A stretch of 64,000 bases of DNA from Craterostigma plantagineum (lineage: Eukaryota > Streptophyta > Magnoliopsida > Lamiales > Linderniaceae): the NCBI GenBank assembly GCA_027422505.1, contig JAPQWV010000002.1, forward strand, positions 24,468,501 to 24,532,500, written 5' to 3'. Positions 23,003 to 34,885 of the stretch are shown in pieces. Every line of letters starts with the position of its first letter. Positions within the stretch are counted from its first letter, which is position 1. The notes beneath the pieces are model-generated. The model worked only from the letters and a program-made list of their open reading frames with translations. It was not told the DNA's origin and made no database searches. Both the position numbers and the translations under genes were made by a program.

Positions 23003-23747
23003 AAAAAATTTTGGGCCCCCCTCCGACGTTGGGCCCGAGGCGACCGCCTCACTGGCCTCCTATGAGCTACGGGCCTGCCACCGTCGAGCCTAACACTCAC
23101 AAACTCAAAAACACGTCAGAAGGGGGCCGGGGTTGGTGCCGGCGAATCCCCTCCGATGCTTAAGTCAGAAAACGGGTGAAAATAGGTATTTTAGCTCGTG
23201 AATCAGTTTTGGTCTCTCGAAAGCGTACCTGGAAATTGGATTAACTGTCACTATTTATACTAATCTCACTTCATCTTGCTTTGACCTAGTCTTTCACCCT
23301 GGCCCGTGTCTCGCGCGGACCTCACGGAGAGAACGTGGCTTTCCCCACGATCCCACGTTCTCATCTCCTCCTCTTCCTTCCAGTTTCTTTCACGACCTCG
23401 TCTCCATCGGGCGGCATCATCCACTCGGGTTGTTCCTCCTGCTCGGGCTCTTGACTTACTCACGAGGTCTCGCCAACCCGACCTGGCCTCAGTTCCTTGG
23501 CCCTTACCTTCTCGGGCAACTCATCTTCGAGCGCTTTCTTCTTCATGATCTTCTCGGGCACTTCGTCCCGACCCGACTTCCTATTCCTTCTTCTTAGTCC
23601 TCCTTCGGATTCGACTGCCTCGAGCAGGCTGTTTTCCATCTCGAGCCGCTCCCCACCCACTCGAGATGTCTCTTCGCGTCTTAATACTCGCGGGTTATTT
23701 TATCGTTAACGCTATTTTACCGTTAGCTAGAAATCCCGAGGGTAACA
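22200..23747 (-). repeat. Tat 5' LTR interrupted by a hAT-like insertion
   Basis: It matches 10903-11673 over 771 bp, interrupted at 22309-23077. Restoring the pre-insertion state gives 1548-769-8 = 771 bp, equal to the other LTR. Confidence 0.95.
22309..23077. mobile_element. non-autonomous hAT-like element, 769 bp
   Basis: The ends are inverted (CAGGGCCGTAACT and, on the other strand, CAGGCCCGTAGCT) and are flanked by a perfect 8-bp duplication CCACCGTC (22301-22308 and 23078-23085), as in hAT transposons. It is AT-rich with an (AT)n run near 22966-22995 and has no coding region, so it must have been moved by a transposase encoded elsewhere. Its ends differ from those of the hAT at 31641. 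Confidence 0.88.
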
Positions 23748-23752
23748 GATTG

Positions 23753-23918
23753 GTCGTAAACTACACGTCGGCGAATGATTGAAAAGTTTCTTGCGTTGTT
23801 CAAATAAATAAAGGCATCAAAAGAGTGAAACCTGGGAAATGTTGGGTAAAGGAATTAGGGAGTAAGCGGTTGGTCGTTAGGGCAGAAATTCAATTCGTTG
23901 CGTTGGTCGTTAAATAAC
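23753..23918. other. short host spacer between two retrotransposons
   Basis: This is 166 bp of unique DNA between the Tat duplication GATTG and the next element's duplication CTAAT. Nothing is recognised in it. Confidence 0.7.
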
Positions 23919-24413
23919 CTAATTGATAAATGAATTTATATCGTGTTTTAAACCCCGCAAAAACGTAATATCAGTTGTTATTTATTTGAATTTCTTCTAA
24001 TATTATGCTTTAATGTTTGTATTTCATACAGATATTGGTGAAAACTAATTACAACCGGGAATATTCAGACGCGGAGGAAATTGGAGGATCGGATCTCTCA
24101 CACAAATACTAGCCCAAAAAATTCAGTTGAGCCCATGAAAAAAATAAAATTCAACCCATCCAAGCCCAATAGAACCCATTCCTCTTAGAGAAGTCTTTAA
24201 AGCAATCAAAAAAGGAGATAACGATCGATACATTTTTCTACATACGCACACATACATACACACGCACGCTCGCTAGGAAGCAGACAAAAATAAAGATCAA
24301 GGCTGCGATCGTGGCTGTAATTTTTTGGCATTGTCGTTGACAATATGGATATTGAAGATTTCTGCCGCACGCGTGAGATGAAGATGTGACGCTTCTATGT
24401 TTATAAAAAGGAG

Positions 24414-24947
24414 GGGCTCTTTTAATAGGGAGTGTTGCGTGTTTTTATTAAGCAAAAGGGAGTAGACCAAAAGTTACTAAAATACCCCAACTTAAATGGC
24501 TTTTTTCGAGTAAAAGAATTTCGAAAAATTCGAATAAATTATATTAAATTCGAGTATTATTTTCGAGTAAAAAAAACTCGTAAAATAAATAATTTTTTCG
24601 ATTTTCATTTTCGATTTTTTTTCCACTCGAATATAGCATTTTTCTACCAGAATTTTATTCGAGTAACTCGAATAAAAACTCGAATAAATCGATTTCTACT
24701 CGAAAACGTCGATTTCAGGCTCAGAAACACCAAAATTCACTCAGATTTGGGGTAAATATATTTAAGAATCACGAACCCATCGATTAACACCTCATTTCGA
24801 CATGAAATTTCAGTCGAGCGGATCAAAATCATAATCAAACACTTCGATTTGTTTTTTAAACACTCAATCCCTTTTTCTAAATTAAAAACCGTACACTCCC
24901 TTTTTTTAATTTCACACAAAAGTAATCCTAAATAACAAAAAAATCCT
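24414..24947. mobile_element. 534-bp insertion with 9-bp duplication
   Basis: Comparison with the other LTR shows this block is extra. It is flanked by AAAAAGGAG at 24405-24413 and 24948-24956. A 9-bp duplication suggests a Mutator-like element, but I see no convincing terminal inverted repeats. The interior has many CGAGTAAAA/CTCGAATAAA words in both orientations. Confidence 0.6.
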
Positions 24948-25027
24948 AAAAAGGAGTTGGGGCTGCTGAAAATGGGGAGACGATCATCGAGAGCGACATA
25001 TATACACGCAGACACATCCCTCAAAGC

Positions 25028-25233
25028 CAGTGGTGGAGCTAGAGTCTCCACTTAGTGGGGTCCAGTCAAATTGGACCCCACACCCTATATTTAAAAAAAA
25101 TTTCACTGGGGTCCCTACAGTCTAATTATTTCAATTTTACCCCATCTTTAATAAATTTTTCATATATTACTAATAAAAAAAAATTCCAGTGGGGTCCAAT
25201 GACCCCACTGGCTCTTATGTGGCTCCGCCACTG
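25028..25233. mobile_element. 206-bp hAT MITE related to the hAT at 31641-34885
   Basis: It is absent from the 3' LTR and flanked by a perfect 8-bp duplication CTCAAAGC (25020-25027, 25234-25241). Its ends CAGTGGTGGAGCT and GTGGCTCCGCCACTG match the ends of the coding hAT 6 kb away, as does the subterminal word CCAGTGGGGTCCA. It is best read as an internal-deletion derivative of that family. Confidence 0.92.
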
Positions 25234-26291
25234 CTCAAAGCTGACGTTCGAGGCCACCTGAAGCAATATTTGGCATAGCGTTGAAACACGACCGCGTAGG
25301 AACCGAGCTCGCTGCTCTTGGTGCTGCTCGGGGCTGCAATTTCATCACAGAGGAACGGGCGCAGCGAAGCAGTAACGAGCAAGGCAGCTCTGCGTGAATT
25401 GGAGCGAGCAAGGGAGTCGTGCGCTTTGACGAGCTGATGATTCAGCAGCTGGGCTGCGAAAGGCGACGAGGTGCTGCTGTCTGGGCTGAGTGCAAGAGCT
25501 GTGGGCAGTGGAAAAGAAGGATAAGGAAGAGGAAAAGCTGATTGTCCACCACTTGCTCGATAAAAATCCTCAAGAAGGGTTAACCGCGGAGCCGAAAGTC
25601 AGGGAAGAAACGTGTTTTCGTCTTTGTTATTTATGCTCTCGTATGCTATTGTTTTGATTATGTCTATGTGGTCGAAATAATTGTTGGGAAATCGAACGCT
25701 AAGCTCGAGAGAGGGGCGACGATTAGACCACTCGTAGACGAGCAGAATAAACTCATCGCTAAAGATGGGTTGAACTACCCCGACATATTAAAGTCAAATC
25801 TGATAGTGGGATTCATCGTTATTTATTGCGGTCTGCGATTAAGTAAGTTAGGGAAGCATGCCCGGCTATTTAAGACGTAGATTAGTTGTTACGACTCGAA
25901 GCGAGTAAGTGCAGTTTCACCCAATCGTAGAAACTTGTATACATACTATAGGAATCCTCAAGGTCTAATAATTAGCTAAAATGTATAGCTTGTTGTCGTT
26001 CGGTCGAGCTAGGGGGATTCGAAGTCTCAAATACGTTCGCATCGTCCCAACTCCGTTATCGCTCTTTTATCAATCGTTTATTTAGTTTACCGTTATTTAT
26101 ATTTTTATCAAATAAAAAATATTTACTAGGATATTTAAACGACGGTTTTTTAAGGTATATAGTTCATTTGGGTTAGATACTCGAATACTTGTCATTTCTA
26201 TGTTATTTTCGATATGTACACTTGCCTGTTGAGCTTAGGATAGTTGTCGATATTCGTTTTACTTTATTACTCGATCCGCTCGATCAAGTTT

Positions 26292-26309
26292 TGGCGCCGT
26301 TGTCGGGGA
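26292..26309 (+). other. primer binding site, tRNA-Asp type, one mismatch
   Basis: TGGCGCCGTTGTCGGGGA starts five bases after the 5' LTR. It differs from the Athila primer site at 6107-6124 by one base (T for C). Confidence 0.85.
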
Positions 26310-26319
26310 ACTATTGTTA

Positions 26320-26353
26320 TTCGAAAAAACTTTAGTTTAATTTTCTAGCTCTA

Positions 26354-26384
<31 letters not shown>

Positions 26385-26560
26385 TATTATTGTTATTATT
26401 ATCATTATTATTTATTATTATTTTTATTATTACTATTACTATTAATTTTATTATTATTATTGTGTGTCAGTTATTATTATTATCTATTAATATTATTGTT
26501 ATTATTATTATCATCAGCATTATTATTATTGTTATTATTGTTTACGAGTATTTTTCTCTC
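26320..26560. repeat. TTA/ATT triplet-rich leader
   Basis: The leader of the element is nearly pure ATT/TTA/GTT triplets, like the AAT-rich leader of the Athila element on the opposite strand at 5730-6060. Confidence 0.85.
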
Positions 26561-26569
26561 TCTTATTCT

Positions 26570-27944
26570 AGGGTGAAGCGCAAGCAAAGTACTAGCCAAA
26601 AATGTACGACGTCAGTGGAACAACCTAATTCAATGCTAAGTTCGACGTCCTACAACAACAAATTACATCGGACGGCCTTCGAGTGCAGACCTTAACGAAT
26701 TTGTTCTTAGCGAATCTTGCATCAAAGCAAACCGTTAACGATGTACAGTTGCAGCCTGGCCCCTTTACCCCTATTGCTGTCGCGCCTCCCTTCACATACC
26801 CGATGTATGCCCCGCCATGCAATATCTGTAGTGGAGGCCGCGATGCATCTCAATGTCCATCCAATCTCTCGATTGACTGTGTCGAGTATATGGGGAACTA
26901 CCAAGAGGAGCAAATTTCCCCCAAGTTCATCACCTGAGCTACGAAAATCATCAACAAGCTCCTCCAATATTTCAAAATCAAAGAGCTCAAGCATACCAAG
27001 GCATAAATGCTAAGGAAATTGCCGAGGCTCGTTTAGATAAGCTCGAAGACATGTTTCTCGTCTTGATGGAGAAGCTTGATTCTCGCTTGGATAGTCAAGA
27101 AGTTCGGCTGCAAAGTGCCGAATCTTCCTTGAGAGCATTAGAGAAGCAAGCCGGAGAAATAGCTGAGACTATCCAGCAATGCAAGCTAAGTGCATTACCT
27201 ATCAATACGGAGACAAAACCAAAGGAGTATTGCCATGGCGTTACACCAAGGAGCAGGGAGTAGGTTGTCCCAAGATCGACGGTCAATGTTTAACCAATAA
27301 TTACATTTTCGGCAGCCCTAACACGGGGAATGCCAAAAGACCCATTTGGAAGATATCTTGCCGAGAAGAGCGCCAAGAAGGAAGCTGTGGAGAAGAGCAA
27401 TGTCGGGATCCATGAGGAGAAAGTAGAAGAGCAAGTGAAGAAAGTGGTGACGAATCCCGTGACGGGAGAAGTTCACATCAAGGAAGAACAAGTTGACAAA
27501 GAAAAAGAGGTCACGACTAAGGCGAATCAGGAGATTCCATGCTCAACCATGCTAAACAAGGATATGGTTTTCGATGAGTACGGTAAATTTCTATCTCGTC
27601 TCAAGAAAATACATATTAACTTACCACTTGTCAAAGATATTGCACAGGTACCCCAATATGTCAAATACCACAAGGACTTACTCACAAACAAATACAAGCT
27701 CGATGTTGTTTCTACTTTTTGTCCTCGAAGGGATGTGCTAGCAACAAGTGATAGATTCCCCACAGGTTTCATTATTTTTTATTTGGAAGAGGTTGAGCAT
27801 TTACCGTTGATCTTTGAGGGATCAATTCTAGCCGCAAACATGGTAAATGTTAAGAATGGTAGTTTGAAGTCTAGGTTGGATGGAGAGAAAGTAACATTTA
27901 GCACTCCGGATATTGCAAGCATGATTATGAGTATTTCTTTTTAG
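26570..27944 (+). pseudogene. degenerate Gag and protease remnant
   Basis: Readable pieces in order are a Gag tail with a coiled linker (KLDSRLDSQEVRLQS, EKQAGEIAETIQQCK), the conserved Athila linker form (KKIHINLPLVKDIAQVPQYV) and a protease remnant (LEEVEHLPLIFEGSILAANM, which aligns with the family's LILGRPFLATGRA-like stretch). The protease active-site DxGA is not found; the segment that should hold it is missing. The frames are broken near 26940, 27010 and 27260. No polymerase follows. Confidence 0.65.
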
Positions 27945-29656
27945 ATGTCATTGATCAAACTATTCCGTTTCCTTTGCAAGATACATCGCAGGTCACTGTG
28001 AAAAATTTGAGAATTATTAAGAGCAGTAAGGAGGATGATAAAGAGAGGCGCTCCTTCGAGGGACCGTCATGTTTGTAGCTTAAAGCAAACCGGTGGTCAT
28101 ATTGTCGATCATTATAATGCTGGAACCACCTTGAAACCACTGGATGATGTCTAGCTAAAGGACATTAAAGAAAGCGCTACTTGGGAGACACCTCGAACTT
28201 ATCATATATATATATATATATATATTCATTTGCGCGATTTTTAGTTTTTTATGTTTCTGCTTTTCGATGATCGCAGGGGATCCAAAATCTCAAGTGTGGG
28301 AGGAGCCGTACAAAGCATGCACGTCGGACTATTCAGGAAAGTTTGCTTATCTATATTCCACTTCCTTGTGTTAAATAATTGTTATGTTGAGGACAACATA
28401 AATCTTAAGTGTGGGAGGGGAATTTTTGTGAAACTAGGCGAACACGTTGTTATACATGTGCTTGACGTGATTTTTGGCACAAATATTTTTTTTTCGAAAA
28501 TTGGCATGAATTTTTTTTTCGAAAATTTCTTATCGATCAAAGGATGATTTCATGTTAGAAATTTTGTGAGTAATTAGGATACATATGCGAGGTCTACTTC
28601 TTCTTACATGATGAACTTAGCGATACTTGAGAGATTCGTTCACATAACCCTATTTTTGTGAGATTTTTGAGGCTACGAGCTTTTTGCTCATTTCTTCGGT
28701 TGTGTGAACATGCTTAATTTATTTCTCTTTAGAGCTTGCTTGTGTATTGCGTGTTAAAACTACTTAAAGTGAGCTTGTGTGAAAATGAGGAAGGCATTAG
28801 GAGTTCAGTCCATAACCAAAGTAACCAACCACGACTGATCACAGTAGTTATCGACTTTGAGCCTGAGCTTTTTATTGTGAAAACCGGATTATAAATTGCC
28901 GACCCTGATTAAGCCTTCAGACATAAATTCATTGGACCGATAGTAAAAGTGGAGGTTGAATGCCAGACTCAAGAAGCGCAACCCGTGCTAAATTTTCGAG
29001 TTGAGCGTCGCAAAAGAAAAAAAAACGAAAAAATATAGAAGGAAAAAAAAGAGAGAAGAAAAGAAAAAAAAAGAGCGAGAAAAGAAAAAAAAATTAGTCG
29101 GCTAAGAACTCTTCCTCCGATAATCTTTCACTCTCAAAAATATATTACTTATTTCTTGATCGAGAGGTTGAAGGGCTTAGTTAAAAAAACGACGAAAGAA
29201 TGAAAAGAGTTGAAAAAGGGGCGAATCATGGGTTCGAGATGATGGCATGAGTCCGACACGACTACAGCTCATATCCTTTCTACGCTTATTCTCTACATAT
29301 CTTACATATCTTAGCCATATTATAACCCGGTAAAGACCTTCCGATTCACGCTTGATCATTGAAAGTGGTAAATTTACGAATCACTTGCAAGCTTATGGTA
29401 GAGATTAGATAGTGCATGACCCGAGCGATATCACTGACATCTTAACCTATACACTTATGAGTGAATCTCTGTGAGGTGCGGATTTTGAGAGGTATCGGTA
29501 AAGAAAATAGTGTAGTTAGTCGGTGATTTCAAATATGCTTTCTGACATTACTGGCATTTTCTCATACGTGATTTCTGATATGTTGCATTTTATCCTTTAT
29601 ATGCCATTATTATTTCTTTGCTTGAGGGCAAGCAAACGCTTAAGTGCGAGGAGATT
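27945..29656 (+). other. non-coding 3' region with repeated polypurine-like motifs
   Basis: The motif AAGTGTGGGAGG occurs at about 28292 and 28406, and the functional-position tract (AAGTGCGAGGAGATT) abuts the 3' LTR at 29642-29656. A purine-rich stretch with very few pyrimidines spans about 29005-29095, and an (AT)n run lies at about 28203-28223. No coding region is seen. Confidence 0.7.
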
Positions 29657-31358
29657 TGATAAATGAATTTATATCGTGTTTTAAACCTAGCAAAAGCGTA
29701 ATATCCAGTTGTTATTTATTTGAATTTCTTCGAATATTATGCTTTTATTTTTGTATTTCATTCTCGACGGATATTGGTGAAAAATAATTACAACCGGGAA
29801 TATTCATACGCGGAGGAAATTGGAGGATCGGATCTCTCACCCAAATACTAGCCCAAAAAATTCAGTTGAGCCCATGAAAAATAAAATAAAATTCAGCCCA
29901 TCCAAGCCCAATAGAAGCCCATTCCTCTTAGAGAAGTCTTTAAAGCAATCAAAAGGAGATAATGATCGATACATTTTTCTACATACGCACACATACATAC
30001 ACACGAACATTCGTAAGGAAGCAGACAAAAATAAAGATCAAGGCTGCGATCGTGGCTGTAATTTTTTGGCATTGTCGTTGACAAACTGGATATTGAAGAT
30101 TTCTGCCGCACGCGTGAGATGAAGATGTGAGGCTTCTATGTTTATAAAAAAGGAGTTGGGGCTGCTGAAAATGGGGACACGATCATCGAAAGCCACATAT
30201 ATACACACAGACACATCCCTCAAAGCTGACGTTCGAGGCCACCCGAAGCAATTTGGCAGAGCGTTGAAACACGACCGCGTAGGAACCGAGCTCGATGCTC
30301 TTGGTGCTGCTCGGGGCTGCAATTTCATCAGAGAGGAACGGGCGCAGCGAAGCAGTAACGAGCGAGGCAGCTCTGCGTGAATTGGAGCGAGCAAGGCAGT
30401 CGTGCGCTTTGACGAGCTGATGATTTCAGCGGCTGGGCTGCGAAGGGCGACGAGGTGCTGCTGTTTGGGCTGAGTGCAAGAGCCGTGGGATAAAAATCCT
30501 CAAGAAGGGTTAACCGCGGAGCCGAAAGTCAGGGAAGTAACGTGTTTTCGTCTTTTTTTTTATGCTCTCGTTGTGTTAATGTTTCATATGAGTGGCTAAA
30601 TCCCGTAGTATTGAGGTTAGATGAACCCTAGCGAGATCGTACTTATGTTGAACGTGTTATTGATATGCTTTTTTATTATGACTCCGTTACGATTTATGCT
30701 ATTGGTTTGATTATGTCTATGTGGTCGAAATAATTGTTGGGAGATCAAACGCTACGCTCGAGAGAGGGGCGACGATTAGACCACTCGTAGACAAGCAGAA
30801 TAAACTCATCGCTAGAGATAGGTTGAACTAGCCCGCCCGATTAGACCACTCGTAGACAAGCAGAATAAACTCATCGTTATTTATTGCGATCTGCAATTAA
30901 GTAAGTTATGGAAGGTGCCCGGCTATTTAAGACGTAGATTAGTTGTTACGAGTCGAAGCGTGTAAGCGCAGTTTCGCCCAATCGTAGAAACTTGTAGATA
31001 TACCATAGGAATCCTCACGGTCTAATAATTTCCTAAAATGTATAGCTTGCTGTCGTTCGGTCGAGCTAGGGGGATTTGATGTCTCAAATACGTTCGCTTT
31101 TATAAGTCGTCCCAACTCCGTTATCGCTCTTTTATCAAATTTTTTATCGTTTATTTAGTTTACCGTTATTTATATTTTTATCAAATAAAAAATATTTACT
31201 AGGATATTTAAACGACGGTTTCTAAGGTATATAGTTCCTTTGGGTTTGATACTCGAATACTTGTCATTTCTATGCTATTTTCGATAGGTACACTTGCCTG
31301 TTGAACGTAGGATAGTTGTCGATATTCGTTTTATTTTATTACTCGATCCACTCGATCA
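29657..31358 (+). repeat. 3' LTR of the pol-less Ty3 element, 1702 bp
   Basis: It pairs with 23924-26286. It contains a short tandem duplication near 30770-30880 (GATTAGACCACTCGTAGACA twice) that the 5' LTR lacks. Confidence 0.93.
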
Positions 31359-31363
31359 CTAAT

Positions 31364-31608
31364 GCACTAATTTGTCAACCAATTGAAAACTAGGGTTTGT
31401 TGCGAACACCTATTTGCATGGGAAGCGTACTACTGAAAAAAAAGCGCATGAGGTTTACTTAAAAACTCCTTAATTCGAATTCCCATTTTCTTGTCCGTCT
31501 TTAAGTAATAAATTTGCAGAGAAAAAGTAAATGCAGTAAGCAAAAGTGAACAAAGTTACGATGATATCGTTATATAGTATATAATTAATCATTTTATAAA
31601 CATGAGAA
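31364..31608. other. host spacer between retrotransposons
   Basis: This is 245 bp of unique DNA between CTAAT and GAGAA target duplications. No gene is seen. Confidence 0.7.
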
Positions 31609-31640
31609 TGTTGGGTTTGGGCTCCCAACTGTGTCCGAAA

Positions 31641-34600
31641 CAGTGGCGGAGCCAGACATTCATCCCAGCGAGGTCCAAATCAAACGTAATTAAATATATT
31701 GTGTACAAAAAAAATTAAAATATTTACAAATATCAGCAGTGACATTACTACAGAAGGAATAAGGATTTCACTTCTATTTACCACAACCATCTTAGCAGAA
31801 GGTACAAGATTGTTCTAAGCCAAAATATGAATACATCTACATCAAACGCAGTGGAAAACAAGGCATCCCTGGTCAAGAAACTTCGCCAAAATACCTAAAG
31901 CTTGTACCATCAAAATCATATATACATCAAAAGCCGAAGAAGACAATGCATCCCATGGTCAAGAAACTTCGCCAAAATACTTGAAGCTTGTACCATCAAA
32001 ATCATATATACATTAGTAGAAAACAAGGCATCCCATGGTCAAGAAACTTGGCCAAAATACCCGAAGCTTGTACCATCAAAACATTCACAAAACAACCTGC
32101 ATATAGCTTTACAGTTTTATACGCTGATCTCTCATTTGGAATCTTTTTATGATTGCTTCATTTGAAATTGTATTAAATACATCCCTCTCAACATATGCCA
32201 CCATGCAGTCATTCAAAAAATTATTCCCCATTCGATTTATGAGTCGACACTTAATATACTTCATAGCAGAAAAAGCCCGTTCAACTGTAGCTGTAGCAAC
32301 TGGTAGAATCAATGCCAACTTCAACAACAAATACACAAGAGGATACACCGTATGTCTCTTTGTTTGGACTAGTTTTCGAGCAAGACTACCAATTCCATTC
32401 AAATCTGAAAATTCTCCACACTTCATATCCACAATATAATTCTCTAATTGCAAATCAAGCGTCAAAATATCCACATTAGAGAAATCAGACGGATATAACT
32501 GAGCCAACTCAATCAATTTCTCTTTATCGAAAGCAGCAAATGAGTTATCGGGACTCAAACAACTGATGCAGATAAACAACTTCATATTTACCTCTGTAAA
32601 TCGGCTATTCATTCTTGAAGCTGTAAGTCGAGCACTTGATTGAATATTCCTATTCGAAAACGATGGTCATTTGTAACTTTTTGGGTTACACGCTTGGGCC
32701 TTCCTGGAGCTTTATAGTCATCATTCATGTTCGGAATATGTATATCATGAACACTGCAGAATGTCGAAACTTCACTGACCAGAGAACTCCAGCCTTCATC
32801 TCGCATATCCTGCAATCTCAACTTGCACACTTTTACTTGCTTCATAGCATTAAGAATCTCTGATCTTTCTTCTGCAGAAGTAATGATAACTCATTTGTTA
32901 TGCCCGATATATTTTTCATTAGATAAAGACTAAACGCAAACTCAAAAGAATGCAAATAACCCATAAAACAGTTGACATAGCTTTTTTTCTGAAACAACGT
33001 GTGTCTTCTTTAAGCATCTCAAGGACATCGACTGTCGTCGAGTACATATCTAGCAGGTTTAGGATTGATACATAATGCGAATCCCAACGTGTATCTCCAG
33101 CTCTTTTGAGATTAGTTTCTTGGTTTAAACCACGACCACTAGGAATTTCTCCATTTGCTAATGCATGAGCTAGTTTTGCTGCTTGTGTATCACGAACAAG
33201 ATCTTGACGTTTGCTAGAGCCTCCAACAACATTCACAATTTCAGAAACCATGCTAAAGAATAAAGCAATGTCAAGATGGTTCTTCGCAACAGCTACTACT
33301 GTCAACTGAAGTTGATGCGAAAAACAATGAACATAATACGCTTCTTTATGCTCTTTTATGATCAAACTCTTAAGACCATAAATTCACCTTTCATATTGCT
33401 TGCACCGTCATAACCTTGTCCGCGCACTCGAGATAAACTGAGATTGTGCTTTAACAGTAAGTTCTCTACTGCACCTTTTAAGGAAATTGATGTCGTATCT
33501 TTGACATGAACAATCCCAAGCAATCTTTCCACTATAAATCCATTTTTCAACATACCTCAATGCAAGTGCCAACTGCTCTTTGCCAGACACATCCCGAGAT
33601 TCATCAACTAATATGGCAAATAAATCATCACCGAGCTCACATATGATAGAATTAAGTGTTTCAGTAGCCATTGCGTTCACAATTTCTTTCTGTATATCAG
33701 GAGAAGTCAACTTAACGTTCTTCTTAATTTTTCCAACAACTTCTTTGACCTCTTCATTATGATCTGCCAGAAAGCGTAACAGTTCTAAGAAGTTACCTCT
33801 ATTGATTGAGTCTTCAGATTCGTCGTGACCCCGAAAAGGTAGACCTTGTCGTAACAGAAACCTTATGCAATCAATCGTTGCGACCAATTTGATATGATAC
33901 TCCTTCTTCTGTTTGTCACTTTGCTTATGAAAAGCAAGATCGATATGTTGGTCCCCGTTCATCAAAGCAAGACATTTTTCAAAGCTTGATTGTTCAAGCT
34001 ATTAGAAGCGCCAACATGAGCATCAAGTCTTTCTATTTCCATGCTGTAAAACCCGTAGTAACAAAAGCATCACCTCCACCTTGATTTCCATAATCAGGTT
34101 TGAATAAGTAGCAAGAAAGACAAAAGGCAGCATCCTTGCTTATACTATATATTTTAGCCAATCGCCATATAATTCAAACCATTTAGGATTGAAATGACGT
34201 AAACGACCACCAATGCTTCTTTTCGGAAAATTGTGATTACGGGGTTGACAAGGACCTTTCATTAGAAAATATCTTCTTACTTCTCGTTGCTTTGCACTAA
34301 GTTCTGAATTTTTTTCCGTAAGGGTCGGATTGAAGCGTGCCTGGCTCTATTTCAGCACTACCTCGAATCCCTAAATGAGTACTCGGAATATTCACTGTAG
34401 AAGCCGGCGAAAACGAAGATGATCCTTTTGATAGTTTCGGTCCTCTTATCACATATTTATCCATCAGATCTGCATGAATATTTGTGTAAATCAAAACATT
34501 ACATACGTCTTCAAGAATGCAAATTAATTTTTAACATAAGTGGAATTGAAACCCTAACCCCAGAAAAATCAAATAAAATACCTTAATTACCACAAATCAA

Positions 34601-34885
34601 ATGAAGTTGAGGAGATTGAGAAGTCAGCGTTGATGATTGTGGTACTTGGAGTCGATTTACTTCACAGGAGTCGATTTAGTCCATTGACGATGGAAAAAAT
34701 TCTTAGCGAATGAAATCTGAGATTGTATTGACTATTTTCTTCAATTTTATTTTTGTGGGTGGGGTCCATTTGCCCAAATTAAGTAATTAAGTATAATATT
34801 AATTTTTTCTATTATAAATAATAATAAATTAAAAAATCCAGTGGGGTCCATGGACCCCACTGGCCCAATGGTGCCTCCGTCACTG
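31641..34885 (-). mobile_element. hAT transposon with ZMYM/TTF-type transposase remnant
   Basis: The ends CAGTGGCGGAGCCA and TGCCTCCGTCACTG are imperfect inverted repeats, flanked by the perfect 8-bp duplication GTCCGAAA (31633-31640 and 34886-34893). It carries one transposase gene on the minus strand, now broken. It is inserted in the 5' LTR of the copia element, so it is younger than that element. A 206-bp relative is at 25028-25233. Confidence 0.95.
32109..34494 (-). pseudogene. hAT transposase (TTF-type zinc finger, DUF4371, dimerisation domain), frameshifted
   Basis: The start is near 34494 (KYVIRGPKLSKGSSSF). A TTF-type zinc-finger region follows around 34260-33990 (RHFNPKWFELYGDWL, CLSCYLF), then the DUF4371 part (33965-33400), the catalytic surroundings GQGYDGASNMKGEF near 33420, HCFSHQLQL near 33330, and the C-terminal dimerisation domain (LPVATATVERAFSAMKYIK), ending at 32109. 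Breaks are visible at an A-run near 34310, near 33970, near 33370 and near 32920. In the family this protein binds the ends and moves the element; here it cannot be made whole. Confidence 0.85.

Larger units (their letters stand above)
10903..23747 (-). mobile_element. Tat-clade Ty3 LTR retrotransposon, 12.8 kb, both LTRs and TSD
   Basis: Both ends are resolved: TG at 10903 and CA at 23747, flanked by the perfect 5-bp target duplication GATTG (10898-10902 and 23748-23752). Element order on the minus strand is 5' LTR, primer site, gag, protease, RT, RNase H, a second archaeal-type RNase H, integrase, then a 5-kb 3' region with tandem repeats and antisense ORFs. The second RNase H and the long 3' region define the Tat/Ogre/Grande group. 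The two LTRs differ at about 15 positions by eye over 771 bp, about 2 percent, so insertion is fairly recent, yet the coding region is frameshifted. Confidence 0.95.
23924..26286 (+). repeat. 5' LTR of the pol-less Ty3 element, 2363 bp with two insertions
   Basis: It begins TGATAAATGAATT and ends CTCGATCA, like the 3' LTR at 29657-31358. Without the insertions at 24414 and 25028 and their duplications it is about 1606 bp. Relative to the 3' LTR it lacks a block of about 120 bp corresponding to about 30570-30690. Confidence 0.93.
23924..31358 (+). mobile_element. non-autonomous Ty3-type LTR element lacking pol
   Basis: The ends are TG at 23924 and CA at 31358, with a perfect target duplication CTAAT (23919-23923 and 31359-31363). 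The primer site at 26292 is tRNA-Asp type and the Gag/protease remnants resemble Athila. Only 3.4 kb lies between the LTRs and there is no reverse transcriptase or integrase, so it depends on another element. It carries two younger insertions in the 5' LTR. Confidence 0.93.

Noticed and set aside
26375..26695. Ile/Leu-rich plus-strand ORF
   Set aside because: It is a translation of the TTA/ATT leader of the pol-less element.
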